The notes under the pieces were generated by a model. It saw only the letters and a program-made list of their open reading frames with translations. It was not told the origin of the DNA and did no database searches. From the NCBI GenBank assembly GCA_025361105.1, contig JANYAW010000365.1, forward strand, positions 1-6,468: a DNA stretch of 6,468 nt, in the 5' to 3' direction. Source of the DNA: Rhodocyclaceae bacterium. Its GTDB lineage: Bacteria; Pseudomonadota; Gammaproteobacteria; Burkholderiales; Rhodocyclaceae. Of this stretch, positions 6,376-6,468 are shown piece after piece (positions within the stretch are counted from its first letter, which is position 1; each line of letters starts with the position of its first letter). The position numbers and the translations under genes are program-made.

Positions 6376-6468
6376 CACAAATCCGCCTCTACCAAATGCC
6401 CATTCAATTCCATCCAGGCACGGCGGCCGGAGGCTTCACCTTTGCCCATTAAAAGATTGAATAATTTA
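6375..6468 (-). CDS. parE: DNA topoisomerase IV subunit B, last 30 codons (5' part outside the window)
   Basis: ParE is the ATPase subunit of topoisomerase IV. Only the C-terminal tail is visible: read on the minus strand from base 6467, 30 codons encode a tail containing LMGKGEASGRRAWME and ending in GHLVEADL before the TGA at 6375-6377. The M-G-K-G-E-A-x-x-R-R block followed by an acidic, hydrophobic end ..VEADL is typical of proteobacterial ParE and the related GyrB tail, and its position directly before parC decides for ParE. The stop overlaps the parC start region, so the two subunits are probably made in matched amounts from one mRNA. The promoter would lie outside the window. Confidence 0.9.
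   Translation of the reverse strand, partial: KLFNLLMGKGEASGRRAWMELNGHLVEADL
6386..6389 (-). promoter_or_regulatory. Ribosome binding site of parC, within the parE 3' end
   Basis: On the minus strand GAGG lies seven bases before a GTG (6378-6376) and ten bases before an ATG (6375-6373). The parE stop TGA (6377-6375) overlaps both candidates, as GTGA with the first and TGATG with the second. The site supports coupled translation but does not settle which start is used. Confidence 0.55.

Overview
The window is ordinary chromosomal DNA from a Gram-negative bacterium, most likely a betaproteobacterium. The protein sequences of Hom, ThrC and ParC, the presence of a DUF3422 gene and the adjacent parE-parC pair all fit that group. 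The order or family cannot be fixed by eye. Base composition looks moderate (roughly balanced GC) and even across the window. I see no tRNA, rRNA, CRISPR array, insertion sequence, phage gene or attachment site.

Left half, plus strand (1-3675): the 3' part of hom (homoserine dehydrogenase), then thrC (threonine synthase), then a DUF3422 membrane-anchored protein of unknown function. hom and thrC are 12 bases apart and share a reading frame. thrC and the DUF3422 gene overlap at a GTGA junction with a good ribosome binding site inside thrC. The three look like one transcription unit. Hom makes homoserine from aspartate semialdehyde and ThrC makes threonine from O-phosphohomoserine. No homoserine kinase gene lies between them, so that step must be encoded elsewhere.

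Middle (3676-3942): a gap between the plus-strand unit and the minus-strand parC. It holds an intact 45-codon minus-strand gene for a very hydrophobic protein with a strong ribosome binding site. Between that gene and parC is an 11-bp perfect inverted repeat that overlaps the parC stop codon.

Right half, minus strand (3943-6468): all of parC (topoisomerase IV subunit A), preceded by the last 30 codons of parE (subunit B). parE stops inside the start region of parC, so the two subunits of the heterotetramer are made from coupled cistrons. The start of parC has an 11-base C tract (G on the plus strand) in a low-complexity, proline-rich leader.

The most novel items are the small membrane protein gene, the coupling of the uncharacterised DUF3422 gene to threonine biosynthesis, and the homopolymer tract at the start of an essential gene. 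I found no sign of an elaborate new system, and most of the window is housekeeping sequence.
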